Shown: positions 39,251-48,786, counted from the stretch's first letter. The stretch is DNA of 64,000 nucleotides from Rhodococcus aetherivorans (GCF_011058165.1 NZ_JAALEG010000003.1:98748-162747); one strand, 5' to 3'. The notes: generated from the sequence alone by a model not told the origin. Made by a program: numbers and translations.

Positions 39251-40117
39251 TCACGCCCTGGCCCGCAGGGCGCCGATCGCGGCGTGCAGCGCGGGCCGCC
39301 ACGGCCGGAGCGGCGTCAGCCCGGCCGCGGCCCACGCGCTGCCGTCGAGGACGGAGTACGCCGGGCGGGGCGCGGGCCGCACGAACTCGTCGCTGCCGCA
39401 GGGCTGCACGCGGCCCGGGTCGGCACCCGCCTCGGCGAACACCGCACGGGCGAGGTCGAACCAGCTGGCCTGCCCGGAGTTCGTCGCGTGCAGGACCCCG
39501 CCGGGCACCGCACCGGCGCGGGTGGCGAGTTCGAGGAGGCCGTCGGCGAGATCGGCGGCGTAGGTGGGGCAGCCGACCTGATCGTCGACGACGCGCACGG
39601 TGTCGCGTTCGCGTTCGAGCCGCAGCATCGTCGCGACGAAGTCGTTGCCCTCGCCGGTGTAGAGCCACGCGGTGCGCACCACGTGGGCGGTCGGCAACCG
39701 GTCGAGCACCGCGCGCTCCCCCGCGAGCTTGGTACGGCCGTAGACGGTCCGGGGCCCGGTCGGATCGCCGACCCGGTACGGGCGGTCCCCGTCGCCGGCG
39801 AACACGTAGTCGGTGGACACGTGGATCAGGTGCGCTCCGGCGGCGGCGCACGCGGCGGCCAGATGGGCCGGTCCCCACTCGTTGACCGCGGTGGCGTCCT
39901 CCACATGGGTCTCGGCCGCGTCGACGGCGGTGTAGCCGGCGCAGTTGAGCACGACGGCGCCCGGTTCGACGAGCGCGGCGACGGCATCCGGATCGGTGAT
40001 GTCCGCCTCCTCCGCGCCGACGCCCCGGATCGGGAGGCCGGCCGCGGCGCCGCGGGTGAGCAGGTGACGGCCCAGCTGTCCGCGGGCTCCGGTGACGAGA
40101 ACGGTCTGCACGGGCAC
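39251..40117 (-). CDS. rmlD: dTDP-4-dehydrorhamnose reductase
   Basis: The 288-residue SDR enzyme completes dTDP-rhamnose synthesis. The Rossmann loop is VTGARGQLGRHL, the catalytic YxxxK is YGRTKLAGE, and HVSTDYVFAGDGD precedes it. The GTG at 40117 is open, but a second GTG at 40111 starts VQTVLVTGARG and lies 7 bases after a weak CAGACT hexamer, so the true start may be two codons later. It corresponds to Rv3266c. The 195 bases upstream, shared with the divergent LCP gene, hold a tandem repeat. Confidence 0.94.
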   Translation of the reverse strand: MPVQTVLVTGARGQLGRHLLTRGAAAGLPIRGVGAEEADITDPDAVAALVEPGAVVLNCAGYTAVDAAETHVEDATAVNEWGPAHLAAACAAAGAHLIHVSTDYVFAGDGDRPYRVGDPTGPRTVYGRTKLAGERAVLDRLPTAHVVRTAWLYTGEGNDFVATMLRLERERDTVRVVDDQVGCPTYAADLADGLLELATRAGAVPGGVLHATNSGQASWFDLARAVFAEAGADPGRVQPCGSDEFVRPAPRPAYSVLDGSAWAAAGLTPLRPWRPALHAAIGALRARA

Positions 40118-40134
40118 GAGTCTGGCACGCCGGG

Positions 40135-40220
40135 GCGGCTGTCACCCGGTAGCCGGCGCGGCTGTCACCCGGTAGCCGTCGCGGCTGTCACCCGGTAGCC
40201 GTCGCGGCTGTCACCCGGTA
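40135..40220. repeat. 23-bp tandem repeat, 3.7 copies, between rmlD and the LCP gene
   Basis: Units begin at 40135, 40158, 40181 and 40204, with core GCGGCTGTCACCCGGTAGCC. Each can form a short CGGCT/AGCCG stem. Unlike the other arrays this one lies between divergent promoters, 18 bases upstream of rmlD, so copy number might affect expression of either gene. Confidence 0.93.
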
Positions 40221-40312
40221 CGAGCCGGGCACGCCGCGGCGGGTGCCACAAGGGCCGCGGTCTCGGCAGTAGCCTGGGTGCGACCGCCGACGCCCGACGA
40301 GAGGACCGCCAG

Positions 40313-41848
40313 GTGCCGCCAGAGCCGCCCACACGCCGAGTGCCGGCGCGCGACGCGGGGGGAGGATCGGGGGTCTTCCGCGGCCGCCCGCTGCGGATCG
40401 CCGTCAGCGTCGCCGCGGCGCTCACCCTGGTCGTCACCGGCGTCGCATGGCGCGGCATCGATTCGCTGCGCTCGTCGCTCGCCACGGTGGGCGGGCTCAC
40501 CCTGGGCGACGGCCGGGACGGCGCCCTCGACATCCTCCTGGTGGGCACCGACAGCCGCACCGACGCGCACGGCAATCCGCTGTCCCAGCGCGAACTCGAC
40601 GCGCTGCGGGCCGGCGAGGAAGTGGCCAACAACACCGACACGATCATCCTGGTCCGGGTGCCGCTCGACGGCACCTCGGCCACCGCCATCTCCATCCCGC
40701 GCGACACCTACGTCGAGGTGCCCGACATCGGGATGTCGAAGATCAACGCCGCGTTCGGCGCCACCAAGGAGACCGAGCGGCTGCGGCTCGTCGAGGCCGG
40801 CGAGTCCGATGCGGCCGCCGAGAAGGCGGCCACGCAGGCGGGCCGGGAGGCACTGGTCGAGTCGGTCGTCGACCTGACCGGCGTCACCGTCGACCACTAC
40901 GCCGAGGTCGGCCTGCTCGGGTTCGTGCTGCTCACCGATGCCGTCGGCGGCGTCGACGTGTGCCTGAACAACCCCGTCGACGAGCCGCTGTCCGGGGCGA
41001 ACTTCCCCGCCGGCGAGCAGACCCTCGACGGCGCGGACGCCCTGAGCTTCGTCCGGCAGCGCCACGACCTGCCGCGCGGCGACCTGGACCGAATCGTGCG
41101 CCAGCAGGTGTTCATGGCCTCACTCGTACAGAAGGTGCTCAGCGCGAAGACGCTGAGCAACCCGTCCAAGCTGAACCAGCTCAGCGCGGCCGTGCAGAGG
41201 TCGGTGGTCCTGGACTCCGACTGGGACATCCTCGACCTGGCGACCCGGATGCAGGACCTCGCCGGCGGCGCCGTGCAGTTCTCCACGATCCCCGTCCAGG
41301 ACCTCAACGCGATGACCGACTACGGCGAATCCGTGGTGCAGGTGGATCCGGAGGAGGTGCGCCGCTTCGTCGCCGACCTCGTCGATCCCGGCTCCGGCGA
41401 CGACGGGTCGCAGCCGACGACGAGCGCGGCACCGGAGGTCGATGCCGGCACGATCACGGTGGATGTCGCCAACGCCGGTGGTGTCGGCGGCCTGGCCTCC
41501 CGCGTCGCGGCCGTGCTCGTCGGCGACGGCTTCGTCGAGGGCGGCGTCGGCAACCACACCGGCCGCGCGGTGGACGAGTCGACGGTCTTCGCCGCCGACC
41601 CCGAGTCCGACCAGGCGCGTGCCGTCGCGGAGGCGCTCGGCGGCCTGGCCACCGCCGCCGACCCGTCGCTCGACGCCGACACGGTGCGGGTGGTGCTCAC
41701 CGCGGACTACGCGGGGCCGGGCACGGATGCGAACGTCACCTCCGTGGCCTCCGGATCGGATCTCGTGAGCGCCGGGGCCACCCCGACGTCCGTCCCGGCC
41801 GCCCCGCCGATCGACGCCGGCTCCGCCGGCCCCCGCTGCGTGAACTGA
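40313..41848 (+). CDS. LytR-CpsA-Psr (LCP) family ligase
   Basis: The 511-residue protein is a type II membrane protein: a short basic cytosolic end, one membrane helix (about residues 28-46) and an outside LCP domain with LDILLVGTDSRTD, AISIPRDTYVEVP, KINAAFGA and FVRQRHDLPRGDLDR. A LytR_C domain (about 375-470, ITVDVANAGGVGGLASRVA) follows. LCP proteins join arabinogalactan to peptidoglycan in Mycobacteriales, and Rv3267 at this place is the main ligase (Lcp1). GAGAGG lies about 12 bases before the GTG, and TAGCCT at 40270-40275 is a likely -10. Confidence 0.94.
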   Translation: MPPEPPTRRVPARDAGGGSGVFRGRPLRIAVSVAAALTLVVTGVAWRGIDSLRSSLATVGGLTLGDGRDGALDILLVGTDSRTDAHGNPLSQRELDALRAGEEVANNTDTIILVRVPLDGTSATAISIPRDTYVEVPDIGMSKINAAFGATKETERLRLVEAGESDAAAEKAATQAGREALVESVVDLTGVTVDHYAEVGLLGFVLLTDAVGGVDVCLNNPVDEPLSGANFPAGEQTLDGADALSFVRQRHDLPRGDLDRIVRQQVFMASLVQKVLSAKTLSNPSKLNQLSAAVQRSVVLDSDWDILDLATRMQDLAGGAVQFSTIPVQDLNAMTDYGESVVQVDPEEVRRFVADLVDPGSGDDGSQPTTSAAPEVDAGTITVDVANAGGVGGLASRVAAVLVGDGFVEGGVGNHTGRAVDESTVFAADPESDQARAVAEALGGLATAADPSLDADTVRVVLTADYAGPGTDANVTSVASGSDLVSAGATPTSVPAAPPIDAGSAGPRCVN

Positions 41849-41862
41849 GGAACGAGGAAGCT

Positions 41863-42570
41863 GTGACCACCCTGACCGACACCCTGCTCGATCCGATCCT
41901 GGCCGCCGACCCGGCCGGCCCCCGCATCACGTGGTACGACGACGCGTCCGGCGCCCGGATCGAGCTGTCCGCGGTCACCCTGGCGAACTGGGCCGCCAAG
42001 ACGGCGAACATGGTGCGCGACGAGTTCGGTCTGCTGCCCGGCGGCCGGGTGGCCGTCCTGCTCCCGGCTCACTGGCAGAGTGCCGCGGTCCTGCTCGGCG
42101 CATGGTGGGCCGGCGCCGAGGTGGTGCTCGAACCCGACGACGCGGACCTCGCGCTGGTCAGCGCGGACCGTCTCGACGATGTCGCGGACGTCGCCGAGGT
42201 CGCCGTCCTCTCGCTCGACGCGTTCGGCCGGCCCGTGCCGGACCTGCCGGTGGGGGTCACCGACTACGCGACGCACGTGCGGGTGCACGGTGACCAGTTC
42301 CGCTCCGCCGGGGACGGCGGACCGGTGCTCGACGGACGGACGGCCGGCGAGGTGATCGCGGCGGCCCGGGACGCGGCCGCGGCCGCCGGCATCACCGGCG
42401 CGGACCGGGTGCTGTCGAGCCGCGACTGGGGCACCCCGCAGGCGCTGATCGACGGCCTGCTCGCCGTCCTCGCCGTCGGCGCGTCGCTGGTGCAGGTGAG
42501 CAACCCGGATCCCGCCGCCACCGACCGACGGGTCGAGAGCGAGAAGGTCACCGCCCGGCTGAACGGCTGA
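41863..42570 (+). CDS. TIGR03089-family protein (acyl-CoA synthetase-like N-terminal fragment)
   Basis: The 235-residue protein resembles the N-terminal part of AMP-forming acyl-CoA synthetases but has no adenylation motifs (no YTSGTTG and no TGD), so it is not a synthetase by itself. The family (Rv3268) always follows the LCP gene in Mycobacteriales, 14 bases downstream here. Ser/Arg-rich segments such as LSSRDWGTPQALIDGLLAVL look like the residual fold. GAGGAAG lies just upstream of the GTG at 41863. Function unknown; a wall-related role is suggested only by context. Confidence 0.85.
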   Translation: MTTLTDTLLDPILAADPAGPRITWYDDASGARIELSAVTLANWAAKTANMVRDEFGLLPGGRVAVLLPAHWQSAAVLLGAWWAGAEVVLEPDDADLALVSADRLDDVADVAEVAVLSLDAFGRPVPDLPVGVTDYATHVRVHGDQFRSAGDGGPVLDGRTAGEVIAAARDAAAAAGITGADRVLSSRDWGTPQALIDGLLAVLAVGASLVQVSNPDPAATDRRVESEKVTARLNG

Positions 42571-42582
42571 CGCGCGGCAGGC

Positions 42583-42969
42583 TCAGGCGACGTAGCCGCC
42601 GTCGGCGAGGCCGGCCTCGATCTCGAACCGGTTGCGGGCACCCGGGTGGCGCAGCTCCTCCCACACGTAGCGGACGGCGAATCCCGCCCCGTACCGCGCC
42701 CACTGATCGGCGTGGACCGCCTCGTGCCGCAGGATCCGGCGCGACGGTGGCCGGCCGGTGAGGAACACCCCGCCGATCGTCGTGCCCGAGCGGGCGTAGC
42801 CGCCGCGCATCCCGGTGCACACGTAGAGTCCGAACTCGTCGTCGAAGCCGACGCGGCCGCCCCACACCCGGGCCCACAGCAGGGCCAGGGCCGTCACCGC
42901 CCGGGCCTGCGCGTCGCCCCGCGACGCGCGCGACCGTTGCAGGTCGGCACGCGCGTCGCGGGGGCTCAC
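42583..42969 (-). CDS. Small protein with an HExxH-type motif
   Basis: The 128-residue protein has RHEAVHADQWARYGAGFAVR, which fits a short HExxH zinc-protease-like helix, preceded by GGVFLTGRPPSRRIL. The N-terminal 40 residues are polar and variable. It is not recognised as a named family and lacks a signal peptide. The GTG at 42969 is chosen because the long upstream frame is an antisense shadow of the ABC permease gene. It is the last gene on its strand, 10 bases beyond the permease stop, and is probably co-transcribed with it. Metal binding is inferred from the motif only. Confidence 0.7.
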   Translation of the reverse strand: MSPRDARADLQRSRASRGDAQARAVTALALLWARVWGGRVGFDDEFGLYVCTGMRGGYARSGTTIGGVFLTGRPPSRRILRHEAVHADQWARYGAGFAVRYVWEELRHPGARNRFEIEAGLADGGYVA

Positions 42970-42979
42970 GGGCCCGAGC

Positions 42980-45448
42980 CTATCCGGCCGACAGTGCCTC
43001 CACCGGCGACACCGCCGCCGCGCGCCGCGCCGGAAGCAGCGCCGCGACCACACCGGCCACGCCGCCGGCGACGACGATCCCCAGCAGCTGCAGCCACGGC
43101 ACCGACGGCAGGACGAGCTTGTCCACGCCGAACACCGACGCGGTCCCGGCGACACCGAGGATCAGTCCGAGCGCGACGCCGAGGCCCGAGGCCACCCCTG
43201 CCACGAGCAGCGCCTCCTGCACGAGCAGCGACCGGATGCCGCCGCGGCCGAGCCCGACGGCCCGCAGCAGTCCCGTTTCCCGGCGCCGCTCGAGCACCGA
43301 CAGGGCCATGGTGTTGCCGACGCCGATCAGGGCGATGAGCACGGCGACCGACAGGAGGCCGCCCACCACGAGCAGCATCGTGTCGAGCACCTGCTCGATG
43401 GTGCGGCGCATCGCGACGGCGCCGCCGACCTCGCTGCCCGGGGCGGCCTCGGCCGCGGCGCTCGTGACGGCGCGCTGCGCGGCGGCGATCGCCGCGTCGT
43501 CGTCGATGTCGGCCAGCCGCAGCCACACCGCCTCGGTGCGCGTCGCCCCGGTCAGCGCGGGCAGGTCGGCGTCGTCGACGAGGGCCGGGGCGCCCTCGGT
43601 GCCGTCGACCACGGTGAGGGTCCGACGCCCCCGCTCTCCGGCGACGTCGAGCCGGGAACCCGCGGACACGCCGCGTCCGGCACGCTCGTCGGGCGACAGG
43701 GCGATCTCCCCCGGTCCCGGCAGCGTGATGTCGGTGCGCAGGGTGCGGCCGACGTCGACCCGATCCACGCCGAGCACGCGCAGGTCCACTCCGCCGACGG
43801 CGAGGGTGACCGCCTGCAGGTCCGCGGTCTCCGCGACCCCGTCGATCGTGTGCAGGCGTTCGCCGAGGCCCGCCGGAAGGCCCTCGTCGCCGGCGGCCGT
43901 GACGGTCACGTCGACGGGGAACTGGCCGTCGATGGCCGCGGGCGCGCTCGCCTTCACCGTGGCCACGCCCACGACGATCGTCGCGGTGAGGGTGACGCCG
44001 AGGATCAGCGCGGTTGCCGTGGCGGCGGTGCGGCGCGGATTGCGGCCCGCGTTGCCGGCGGCGAGCTCGCCCACGGGCCCGCCGATCCGCGCCAGGGCAC
44101 GCCCCGCACCCTGCACGACCGCCGGGACGATGCGCCGGGTCGCGGCGAGGAATCCGACGAATGCGAGCAGCCCGCCCGCACACGCGACGAGGACGTTGAC
44201 TCCCAGGACGCCCGCGGTCAGCAGCACGGCCCCGGCGACGAGGCCGACCGTCGCGACGATGCGGCGCAACCAGGACGACCGTGCCGGCTCCGGCGTGCTC
44301 TCCATCGGATGGAGCGCGGCCAGCGGCGCGACGCGGGTGGCGGCCCGTCCGGGGCCGGTGGCGGCCAGGACCGTCACGACGATGCCGACGAGCAGGCCGA
44401 CGAGGACGGTGAGGGGCCCGACGGCGAGCGATCCGATGGGCAGCGGTGCGTCCCACGCCCGGGCCGCCGCGACCACCGCCGCGGCGAGCCCGATTCCGGC
44501 GAGGACGCCCGCAACCGAGGCCACGGCGCCGACGAGCAGCGCCTCGAGCAGGACACTGCGCCGTACCTGTGCGGCGGTGACCCCGACGCAGCGCATGAGG
44601 GCCAGTTCCCGGGTGCGGGCGGCGAGCACGACCGCGAAGGTGTTGGCGATCACGAGCGCGGACACCACGACGGCGATCGCACCGAACGCGAGCAGCACGT
44701 TGCGCAGCAGGTCGGCGTCGCCGAAGTAGCGCGCGGCCACTGCGGCGGACCGTTCGGCGCCGGTCCGGACGGTCCATCCGGGCAGCGCCTCGGACACCCG
44801 GTCGACGAGGTCGGCGGCGGTGACGGTGCCGTCCCCCGCCAGGCGCAGTTCCCACCCCGGTGCGCCGCCGGCCCATCGGTCGACCTGCGCTCCGGTCCCG
44901 AACACCGCCGCGTCCGCGGCCTGCGGGGTTCCGGCCAGATCGACCTGCCCGACCACCGTCACGGTCGCGGGCTCGCCGCCCTCGGCATCCGTCACGGTCA
45001 GGACCGTGCCGAGCGGCACACCGGTGGTCGAACCGACCGCGATCTCGGAATCGGCGGCGGGCCATCGGCCGTCGGCCAGCCGCTGCCAGCGCAGGGCCTC
45101 GTCGCCCCCGACGGAGGTGACGTCGGCGTACGAGGGCACACCCTCGGGACCGGTGTAGCGCACCGGCGCGGTCAGGTCCACCGCGACGGCGCTCACGCCG
45201 GGCACCGCGGCCACCCGGGCCGCGAGCTCCTGCGGCCGCTCGACGGGCGCCGGCGGCGACTCGGGCGCGGTGACGACGGCGTCGGTGCCGCGGTACTGGG
45301 CCGAGAGCGAATCGGTCACCCCGGCGCGCACCGTGTCTCCGAGGACGAGAGTGGTCACGACGTAGGCGACCGCGACGAGGACGGCGAGGACCGAGGAGAG
45401 GTACCGGCCGGCGTGTGCCCGGGCCTGGGCGAGCGCCAGCCGTCGCAT
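42980..45448 (-). CDS. ABC transporter permease, FtsX/MacB type
   Basis: The 822-residue protein has two FtsX-like permease halves, each with membrane helices and a large outside loop, so a single protein provides both halves. It starts MRRLALAQARAHAGRYL with one helix (about 17-38), and clusters of helices occur near residues 240-340, 390-480 and 690-815. Its ATG overlaps the ATPase stop by one base (TGATG). Such exporters move lipids, lipoproteins or peptides; the LuxR-type two-component system encoded next to it may regulate it. Confidence 0.92.
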   Translation of the reverse strand: MRRLALAQARAHAGRYLSSVLAVLVAVAYVVTTLVLGDTVRAGVTDSLSAQYRGTDAVVTAPESPPAPVERPQELAARVAAVPGVSAVAVDLTAPVRYTGPEGVPSYADVTSVGGDEALRWQRLADGRWPAADSEIAVGSTTGVPLGTVLTVTDAEGGEPATVTVVGQVDLAGTPQAADAAVFGTGAQVDRWAGGAPGWELRLAGDGTVTAADLVDRVSEALPGWTVRTGAERSAAVAARYFGDADLLRNVLLAFGAIAVVVSALVIANTFAVVLAARTRELALMRCVGVTAAQVRRSVLLEALLVGAVASVAGVLAGIGLAAAVVAAARAWDAPLPIGSLAVGPLTVLVGLLVGIVVTVLAATGPGRAATRVAPLAALHPMESTPEPARSSWLRRIVATVGLVAGAVLLTAGVLGVNVLVACAGGLLAFVGFLAATRRIVPAVVQGAGRALARIGGPVGELAAGNAGRNPRRTAATATALILGVTLTATIVVGVATVKASAPAAIDGQFPVDVTVTAAGDEGLPAGLGERLHTIDGVAETADLQAVTLAVGGVDLRVLGVDRVDVGRTLRTDITLPGPGEIALSPDERAGRGVSAGSRLDVAGERGRRTLTVVDGTEGAPALVDDADLPALTGATRTEAVWLRLADIDDDAAIAAAQRAVTSAAAEAAPGSEVGGAVAMRRTIEQVLDTMLLVVGGLLSVAVLIALIGVGNTMALSVLERRRETGLLRAVGLGRGGIRSLLVQEALLVAGVASGLGVALGLILGVAGTASVFGVDKLVLPSVPWLQLLGIVVAGGVAGVVAALLPARRAAAVSPVEALSAG

Positions 45449-46212
45449 CAGCGCACCTCCTGGAGCGCGGCGGTGCCGAGGCGGCGCATCGTGTCGAGGA
45501 CGGTGTCGGGCGTGGGCGCGGCGATCTCGCCGGCGGGCCGGCCGTCCGCGAGCAGCACGACGCGGTCGGCGTAGGACGCGGCCACCGGGTCGTGGGTGAC
45601 CATGACGACGGTCTGACCGGTCTCGCGCACGCTCGCCCGCAGCAGGCCGAGCACCTCCGCCCCGGAGCGGGAGTCGAGGTTCCCGGCCGGTTCGTCGGCG
45701 AAGACCACATCGGGTTGGGGCAGCAGGGCCCGCGCGACGGCGACCCGCTGCTGCTGGCCGCCGGACAGTTCGTGCGGCAGGTGCCGCAGCCGCCCGTCGA
45801 GGCCGAGGCGGGTGACGACGTGGTCGCGCCATTCGTCGCTCGGTCGCCGCCCGGCCAGCCGCATCGGCAGCAGCATGTTCTCCTCGGCCGTGAGCACGGG
45901 CAGCAGGTTGAACGCCTGGAAGACGAATCCGATGCGGTCGCGCCGTAGTTCGGTCAGCCGCCGGTCCCCTGCCCCGCTGATCTCGTCGTCCCCCAGGAAG
46001 ATCCGCCCCGAGGTCGCGGTGTCCAACCCGGCGAGACAGTGCATGAGGGTGGACTTCCCGGATCCCGACGGCCCCATGATCGCCGTGAAGGCTCCCTTCT
46101 CGAAGGCCACGCTCACCCCGTCGAGCGCACGCACCTCGGCGTCGCCCCGGCCGTACACCTTCACCAGCTCTTCCGCACGCACGGCGGCGGTTCCCACATC
46201 GTTGTCGTCCAT
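45448..46212 (-). CDS. ABC transporter ATPase, LolD/MacB type
   Basis: The 254-residue ATPase has Walker A GPSGSGKSTLMH, Q-loop FVFQAFNLLP, signature LSGGQQQRVAVARAL, Walker B PDVVFADEPAGNLD and the switch His of MVTHDP. It powers the permease encoded downstream with a one-base overlap. The ATG at 46212 follows a TAGCGT hexamer by 7 bases, so the two-gene operon probably begins with a leaderless mRNA. Confidence 0.95.
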   Translation of the reverse strand: MDDNDVGTAAVRAEELVKVYGRGDAEVRALDGVSVAFEKGAFTAIMGPSGSGKSTLMHCLAGLDTATSGRIFLGDDEISGAGDRRLTELRRDRIGFVFQAFNLLPVLTAEENMLLPMRLAGRRPSDEWRDHVVTRLGLDGRLRHLPHELSGGQQQRVAVARALLPQPDVVFADEPAGNLDSRSGAEVLGLLRASVRETGQTVVMVTHDPVAASYADRVVLLADGRPAGEIAAPTPDTVLDTMRRLGTAALQEVR

Positions 46213-46219
46213 GCCGTCG

Positions 46220-46225
46220 ACGCTA
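46220..46225 (-). promoter_or_regulatory. -10 hexamer of the ABC exporter operon, probably leaderless
   Basis: TAGCGT on the minus strand is followed by 7 bases and the ATG at 46212. Confidence 0.5.
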
Positions 46226-46354
46226 GGAACCGCGCCGCACCGGCACATCGGAGCGCGGGCGGATCTTCCGGCCGCCGCGGGTCCTACCGTGGTATGACCG
46301 GCCGCGACCACGACGGGCGGACGGCCGGAGCCGCGCAGCCGTGCGCCCGCAGGT

Positions 46355-47077
46355 TCACGGTCCGTCCGCCGCGCCGAGCAGATCCTCCGGCCGGACCAGT
46401 CCCGCACGGAACGCGAACAGCACCGCCTGCACGCGGTCCCGCGACGCTGTCTTCGAAAGCACCCTCCCCACATGCGTTTTCACGGTGGCTTCCGACAGCA
46501 CGAAGCGTTCGGCGAGTTCGGCGTTGGTGAGGCCGTGCGCCATCGCGACGAGCACCTCGAGCTCACGCGGGGTCAACTCCGGCGGAACCCGCACGGCCGG
46601 ACGACGATCGGGCGCGCCGTCGCCCCCGAGCAGCGGACCGACGTGCCGCAGCAGACGGCGGGTGGCGCGGGGCGCGATCACCGCGTCGCCGCGGTGCACC
46701 GTGCGGACCGCGGCGAGCAGATCCTCCGGCGGCGCGTCCTTGAGCAGGAACCCGCTCGCGCCCGCGCCGAGCGCGGAGACGACGTACTCCTCGGTGTCGA
46801 AGGTGGTGAGCATCACCACCTTCGGCGCGTGCGGGCGGGTGAGCAGCCGGCGGGTGGTCTCGATCCCGTCCAGGCCGGGCATCTGCACGTCCATCAGCAC
46901 CACGTCCGTCTCGGCCCGTGCGAGCGCGTCGAGGGCGGCGTGCCCGTCCGCCGCCTCGGCGACCACCGTCAGGTCCGGTTGCGAGTCGAGCACCATCCGG
47001 AAGCCGGCCCGCACGAGGTGCTGATCGTCGACGAGACCGACCCGGACGGGTCTCGGCTCCGGGCCCGAGTCCGGCAC
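46355..47077 (-). CDS. NarL/LuxR-family response regulator
   Basis: The 240-residue regulator has a receiver domain with the phospho-acceptor Asp63 (LMDVQMPGLDG), and Lys in LLKDAPPEDL. A Pro-rich linker precedes the LuxR helix-turn-helix (about 175-230, LTPRELEVLVAMAHGLTNAEL and ATVKTHVGRVLSK). AGGAGAG lies 7 bases before the GTG at 47077. It follows its kinase gene by 13 bases. The ABC exporter operon 142 bases downstream is its likely target. Confidence 0.93.
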   Translation of the reverse strand: MPDSGPEPRPVRVGLVDDQHLVRAGFRMVLDSQPDLTVVAEAADGHAALDALARAETDVVLMDVQMPGLDGIETTRRLLTRPHAPKVVMLTTFDTEEYVVSALGAGASGFLLKDAPPEDLLAAVRTVHRGDAVIAPRATRRLLRHVGPLLGGDGAPDRRPAVRVPPELTPRELEVLVAMAHGLTNAELAERFVLSEATVKTHVGRVLSKTASRDRVQAVLFAFRAGLVRPEDLLGAADGP

Positions 47078-47090
47078 GGTCTCTCTCCTG

Positions 47091-48272
47091 TCAGTGGTAC
47101 GGAAGCAGCGCATGGACACGGTAGCCGCCGCCCGGCGCCGGACCGGCGGACACGGCGCCGCCGTGCAGCCGGGCGCGTTCCGCCATGCCGATCAGTCCCT
47201 GCCCGCCCGGGCGGGGCTCGACGAGGGCCGCCGCGCCGCGACCGTTGTCGACGATCTCCACCTCCACGCGTTCGGGCAGCCATGCGAGGCGGACACGGAC
47301 GTGGGCGCGGGGGCCGGCGTGCCGCAGCACGTTGGTCAGCGCCTCCTGCACGATGCGGTACACGGTCAGGCCCGTGCCCGCGGGCAGGTCGCGCCGCGGA
47401 CCGGTGACCGTGAACTCGACGTCGAGCCCGCCGCCCCGCAGATCGGCGATCAGCTCGTCGAGGTCGTCCGGCCCGGGTGCGACGCGGAACTCGCGGGGTC
47501 CGTCCTCGCGCAGCACCGCCAGCAGCGAGCGCATGTCGCTCAACGCGCGCCGGCCGGTGTCGGCGATGGCCGTCAGCGCGGACACGGCCCCCTCGGGGTG
47601 CTGCGGGGCGGCGTACCGGCCACCGTCGGCCTGGGCGATCACGACGGTCAGCGAATGCGCGACGATGTCGTGCATCTCCCGGGCGATGCGGGTGCGCTCG
47701 CCGAGCGCGGCGAGCTCGGTCTCCTTCTCCCGTTCGAGTTCGAGAAGGCGGTTGCGCTCGCTGAGGTTCGCCATCTCCTCCAGGCGCAGATTCCGGATAC
47801 GCCCGAACGCCCATGCCCCGGCGAGGAATACGACCACGAACACCGCGGACACGGCCATGCCGAGGGCGGAGCGGTCTTCGATGTTCCCGAGGTAGCGGAT
47901 GCCCGCGAGGGCACCGCCGGCGACCGCCGCGGCGAGGCCGAGGGTGCTCGCCCACCGCGGGCCGTAGGCGGCGAGGGCGTAGACCGCCGCCGGGACGGCC
48001 ACCGGGGCGACGGGGCTGACCGTCGGCACGGTCGCCAGGTGCACGAACGCGGCGGCGGCGACCACGGCCGTGGCCGGCACCACCCGGGTGCGCCGCCACG
48101 CCAGCGGCACGCTCAGGACGAGCACGAGGACCGCGTCCCACCAGCCGGGCTCGGAGGTGGCGACGACGAGCAACCCGAAGGCGGTCAGCAGAGCGGCCAG
48201 GACCGCGTCGATGGTGCCGGTGTGGGTGCCGCTCCACCGGTACCACCGCTCGAGGCGAGTGGGGGCGGGCAC
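47091..48272 (-). CDS. Sensor histidine kinase, HisKA_3 type
   Basis: The 393-residue membrane kinase has about five N-terminal helices (residues 20-155) with almost no outside domain, so it may sense the membrane itself. The H-box is REMHDIVAHSLTVV with His201, and the ATPase domain ends with ALTNVLRHAG, VEIVDNGRG and GGQGLIGMAERARL. It starts 10 bases after purE on the same strand and is probably transcribed from purK. It partners the response regulator encoded next. Confidence 0.93.
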   Translation of the reverse strand: MPAPTRLERWYRWSGTHTGTIDAVLAALLTAFGLLVVATSEPGWWDAVLVLVLSVPLAWRRTRVVPATAVVAAAAFVHLATVPTVSPVAPVAVPAAVYALAAYGPRWASTLGLAAAVAGGALAGIRYLGNIEDRSALGMAVSAVFVVVFLAGAWAFGRIRNLRLEEMANLSERNRLLELEREKETELAALGERTRIAREMHDIVAHSLTVVIAQADGGRYAAPQHPEGAVSALTAIADTGRRALSDMRSLLAVLREDGPREFRVAPGPDDLDELIADLRGGGLDVEFTVTGPRRDLPAGTGLTVYRIVQEALTNVLRHAGPRAHVRVRLAWLPERVEVEIVDNGRGAAALVEPRPGGQGLIGMAERARLHGGAVSAGPAPGGGYRVHALLPYH

Positions 48273-48282
48273 GGCGCGGCCG

Positions 48283-48786
48283 TCAGCCCAGCAGCTTCCG
48301 CCGCAACGCGTCGTCCTTCTCGAGCACCATCTGCTCGAGGCCCGCCTGGAACTGCTCCATCCGGCCCCGCAGCGCGGGGTCGGCCGCGCCGAGGATACGG
48401 GCGGCGAGCAGGCCGGCGTTGCGGGCGCCGCCGATGGAGACGGTCGCGACAGGCACCCCGGCAGGCATCTGCACGATCGACAGCAGCGAGTCCATGCCGT
48501 CGAGGTACTTCAGCGGGACGGGCACGCCGATCACCGGGAGCGGGGTCGCGGAGGCGACCATGCCCGGAAGGTGGGCGGCACCACCGGCGCCGGCGATGAT
48601 CACCTTGATGCCGCGTCCGGCGGCGTCGCGGGCGTAGTCGAGCATGCGCTGCGGGGTGCGGTGGGCCGAGACGACCCCCACCTCGAAGCGGATGCCGAAC
48701 TCGACGAGCGCCTCGGCGGCGGCCTCCATCGTCGGCCAGTCCGAGTCGCTGCCCATGATCAGGCCGACCTGTGCTCCGTCAGTCAC
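48283..48786 (-). CDS. purE: N5-carboxyaminoimidazole ribonucleotide mutase
   Basis: The 167-residue class I PurE moves the carboxylate from N5 to C4 of AIR in purine synthesis. It has the nucleotide loop [23 protein letters not shown] and the [14 protein letters not shown] segment. The GTG at 48786 overlaps the purK stop, and a histidine kinase gene follows 10 bases later. It corresponds to Rv3275c. Confidence 0.96.
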   Translation of the reverse strand: MTDGAQVGLIMGSDSDWPTMEAAAEALVEFGIRFEVGVVSAHRTPQRMLDYARDAAGRGIKVIIAGAGGAAHLPGMVASATPLPVIGVPVPLKYLDGMDSLLSIVQMPAGVPVATVSIGGARNAGLLAARILGAADPALRGRMEQFQAGLEQMVLEKDDALRRKLLG

